A stretch of DNA of 34,211 nucleotides, taken from Pseudomonadota bacterium (GTDB lineage: Bacteria; Pseudomonadota; Alphaproteobacteria; UBA8366; GCA-2717185). Below are positions 33,029 to 34,211 of this stretch, in pieces. Location of the stretch: assembly GCA_027619655.1 (NCBI GenBank), contig JAQCHR010000002.1, forward strand, positions 1-34,211, written 5' to 3'. The translations under genes were made by a program, and so were the position numbers. Positions within the stretch are counted from its first letter, which is position 1; each line of letters starts with the position of its first letter. The notes below the pieces were generated by a model that worked only from the letters and a program-made list of their open reading frames with translations, was not told the origin of the DNA and searched no databases.

Positions 33029-33453
33029 TTTCGTACCTCTCACACTGGGTCAACTACAATCAACCCTGTATTCTCAACAAGAACGTGCATCGATTGCCTG
33101 CGTGTATTCTGAGACACAAGTGTACTATTATTTACTACAATTTACGATAGGTTCGTTGAATCGACCTGCGCCCCTCGACAATCGTCGGAAATTATTAATA
33201 TTTCTAGACCGAATTCGAAAAAATATCGGAAAGCTTCCGGACGGTTTTTTACTGGTAATGCAGTTGGCATTACTTTGATACCGTCCAGACATTAGGCAAA
33301 AATCTTTTACTGACCACCACCTTTTGCGATGGTCGTCAATATCCAAAGGCCCACGTAAGATCACCGTGCCGGCATATTCGATGGACCGGGAGAGCCATCC
33401 GCTTCGTCGCGCAGTGGTCCCGTGCAACAAATTCCAGGGAAAGCGTCCCAGAA
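33029..33453. other. AT-richer intergenic region without a convincing gene
   Basis: This 425-base stretch separates the response regulator from the small membrane protein gene and is visibly lower in GC than its surroundings. It holds a hairpin flanked by A- and T-runs (listed separately) and must contain the response-regulator promoter, but no clear -35/-10 pair could be picked. A 132-codon minus-strand frame at 33128-33526 crosses it, with no recognisable domain. Confidence 0.5.
33217..33250. terminator. Possible bidirectional intrinsic terminator
   Basis: Arms CGGAA and TTCCG with a three-base loop (33226-33238) are flanked by an A-run (33219-33223) on the left and TTTTTT (33245-33250) on the right, so either strand ends in a T-run after the hairpin. 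On the minus strand it would end transcripts coming from the small membrane protein gene. The stem is short. Confidence 0.42.
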
Positions 33454-33561
33454 TTATTGCCGCTTCCTTTTTGCGGTGCTCGACCCATAAGCCAGAGCAA
33501 CGATAAAAGCCAGCGCCGCCCCGCAAACCAGCGCCAGATACATTACTTCACCATCCGTCAT
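33454..33561 (-). CDS. Small (35-residue) single-pass membrane protein of unknown function
   Basis: A short frame on the minus strand starts at ATG 33561, nine bases after a strong GAGGGAG site, and stops with TAA at 33454. The product starts MTDGEVMYLALVCGAALAF, continues with IVALAYGSSTA and ends in KRKRQ. This is an acidic N-terminus, one membrane helix of about 20 residues and a basic tail, suggesting N-out/C-in. The size and layout resemble small oxidase- or transporter-associated subunits such as CydX or CcoQ, but their conserved residues are not present, so no family is assigned. A perfect FNR/FixK box sits 54 bases upstream, with no other gene it could control in that direction. Evidence that it is real: ribosome binding site, coherent helix, upstream regulatory site. 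Confidence 0.66.
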   Translation of the reverse strand: MTDGEVMYLALVCGAALAFIVALAYGSSTAKRKRQ

Positions 33562-33615
33562 CGCAACATCTCCCTCGTTAGGTGAAAAATGTGCAATCGA
33601 GGTGGCGTGCCCGCT

Positions 33616-33629
33616 TTGATCTAAATCAA
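33616..33629 (-). promoter_or_regulatory. FNR/FixK-type (Crp-Fnr) binding site
   Basis: TTGAT-CTAA-ATCAA is an exact match to the FNR/Anr/FixK consensus (TTGAT-N4-ATCAA). Its centre is about 61 bases before the small membrane protein ATG, so a class II site at -41.5 would put the transcription start near 33581, some 20 bases before the start codon. It lies between the pssA stop and the small gene, so low-oxygen activation of the small gene is the simplest reading. Confidence 0.7.
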
Positions 33630-33653
33630 ATACATCTCGCGCAACGGCGCAAA

Positions 33654-34211
33654 TCAGACCGAACGCAGGTTAGGCCCGGACCCGTCACTTTTATCCTGGC
33701 TGTCCTCAGCCTGGAACTCGCCGTCGTCGCCCGGTTGATCCGAAACCGTGGGAAGCATGCTCTCGGCTTCGCGCTTCAGGCGCATGTAGGAGCGAACGGA
33801 GAACGGAAATGTCGAGAGATAAACCACAGCCACCCCGGTCAGAACGATCCAGGGAAACGCGGCAAGCCCGGCCAGGGTCAACCCGACGGTAACGAGGAAT
33901 GGCAGGACATAGCGCTGCGGCACCCGGATCCGTTTGAACGAATAGGACGGCATCCGGCTGACCATCAGCGCCGCCATGATCGCTACCCAGGTTCCTGTTA
34001 CAACCGGATGCATGGTCCATGCCGCATCGAAGCCAAGCGCGATGACAAGCGGCAGCAATGACATCAGTGCCCCCGCGGGCGCCGGGACGCCGGTAAAATA
34101 GTTGAATGCATAGGGCGGCATCTTGTCATGCATGCTGTTGAAGCGGGCAAGCCGCAGGGCGCAACACACGATGAAGAAAAGGACAATAGCCCAGCCGACC
34201 CCCCCCGCGCT
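33654..34211 (-). CDS. pssA: CDP-diacylglycerol-serine O-phosphatidyltransferase, C-terminal part
   Basis: PssA makes phosphatidylserine from CDP-diacylglycerol and serine, the precursor of phosphatidylethanolamine. The frame is open from the window edge (34211) to 33654, giving 185 residues. ALRLARFNS and MPPYAFNYFTGVPAPAGAL are typical of bacterial PssA just after the CDP-alcohol phosphotransferase motif, which lies outside the window. Several membrane segments follow (LMSLLPLVIALGF, VVTGTWVAIMAALMVS, VLPFLVTVGLTLAGLAAF, IVLTGVAVVYLSTFPFS), then a hydrophilic acidic tail. The serine produced by SerC/SerA elsewhere in the window is one of its substrates, though there is no operon link. Confidence 0.88.
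   Translation of the reverse strand, partial: SAGGVGWAIVLFFIVCCALRLARFNSMHDKMPPYAFNYFTGVPAPAGALMSLLPLVIALGFDAAWTMHPVVTGTWVAIMAALMVSRMPSYSFKRIRVPQRYVLPFLVTVGLTLAGLAAFPWIVLTGVAVVYLSTFPFSVRSYMRLKREAESMLPTVSDQPGDDGEFQAEDSQDKSDGSGPNLRSV

Noticed and set aside
33128..33526. A 132-codon minus-strand open frame in the AT-rich gap
   Set aside because: No domain, no ribosome binding site of note and irregular composition; it overlaps the better-supported 35-residue gene in another frame and runs through the predicted terminator hairpin.

Overview
The window is high-GC, gene-dense DNA from an alphaproteobacterium, most likely a Rhodospirillales-type free-living heterotroph. The reasons are the serC-serA-(lipoprotein)-hisZ order, an alphaproteobacterial-style serC leader, a DUF3126-type gene, and many acyl-CoA dehydrogenase, CaiB/BaiF CoA-transferase, TRAP and MaoC genes. 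No rRNA, tRNA, CRISPR array, insertion sequence or phage gene was seen.

Layout. (1) 1-4585, minus strand: serine biosynthesis (serC, serA), an FG-GAP lipoprotein-like gene and the start of hisZ, behind one promoter and a structured leader. (2) 4704-9356: two convergent SLC13/TrkA-C permeases, the second split by an in-frame amber codon, then a DMT (EamA) exporter. (3) 9331-15073: a tartrate/D-malate-type dehydrogenase (minus strand), then on the plus strand a DUF3126-like gene, tsaC/sua5, an FAD-linked 2-hydroxyacid dehydrogenase and a DmdC-like acyl-CoA dehydrogenase. (4) 15064-16981: folate genes folP-folK facing away from folB. (5) 17000-18513: a lipoprotein and a single-pass membrane protein of unknown function, followed by a long palindrome. 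(6) 18593-27783: a DapA-like lyase/aldolase and an orphan TRAP binding protein (convergent), then a seven-gene plus-strand operon: fumarase/PcaB-superfamily lyase, beta-hydroxyacid dehydrogenase, two-subunit Rieske dioxygenase, MaoC hydratase, acyl-CoA dehydrogenase and CoA-transferase. (7) 27796-31391, minus strand: a phosphonate biosynthesis operon made of a PEP mutase fused to a nucleotidyltransferase, phosphonopyruvate decarboxylase, and an alpha/beta hydrolase-fold protein lacking the usual Ser and His. (8) 31502-34211: a second CoA-transferase, a single-domain response regulator with a frameshift in a G5 tract, a 35-residue membrane protein behind a perfect FNR/FixK box, and the 3' part of pssA.

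How the parts fit. The region 6 operon reads as an uncharacterised catabolic route: oxygenation of a substrate, CoA activation by CoA transfer, dehydrogenation, hydration, C-N or C-C/C-O lyase cleavage and NAD(P)-linked oxidation. The substrate cannot be named from sequence and no Rieske reductase or ferredoxin is encoded here. Region 7 makes phosphonoacetaldehyde from PEP, and the fused nucleotidyltransferase suggests activation of a downstream phosphonate (for example as a CMP conjugate) for attachment to a lipid or glycan. The aminotransferase or reductase needed in between is not in the window.

Most worth following up: the hidden FNR-box small membrane protein, the two single-site gene disruptions, the degenerate hydrolase in the phosphonate operon, and the undescribed dioxygenase operon.
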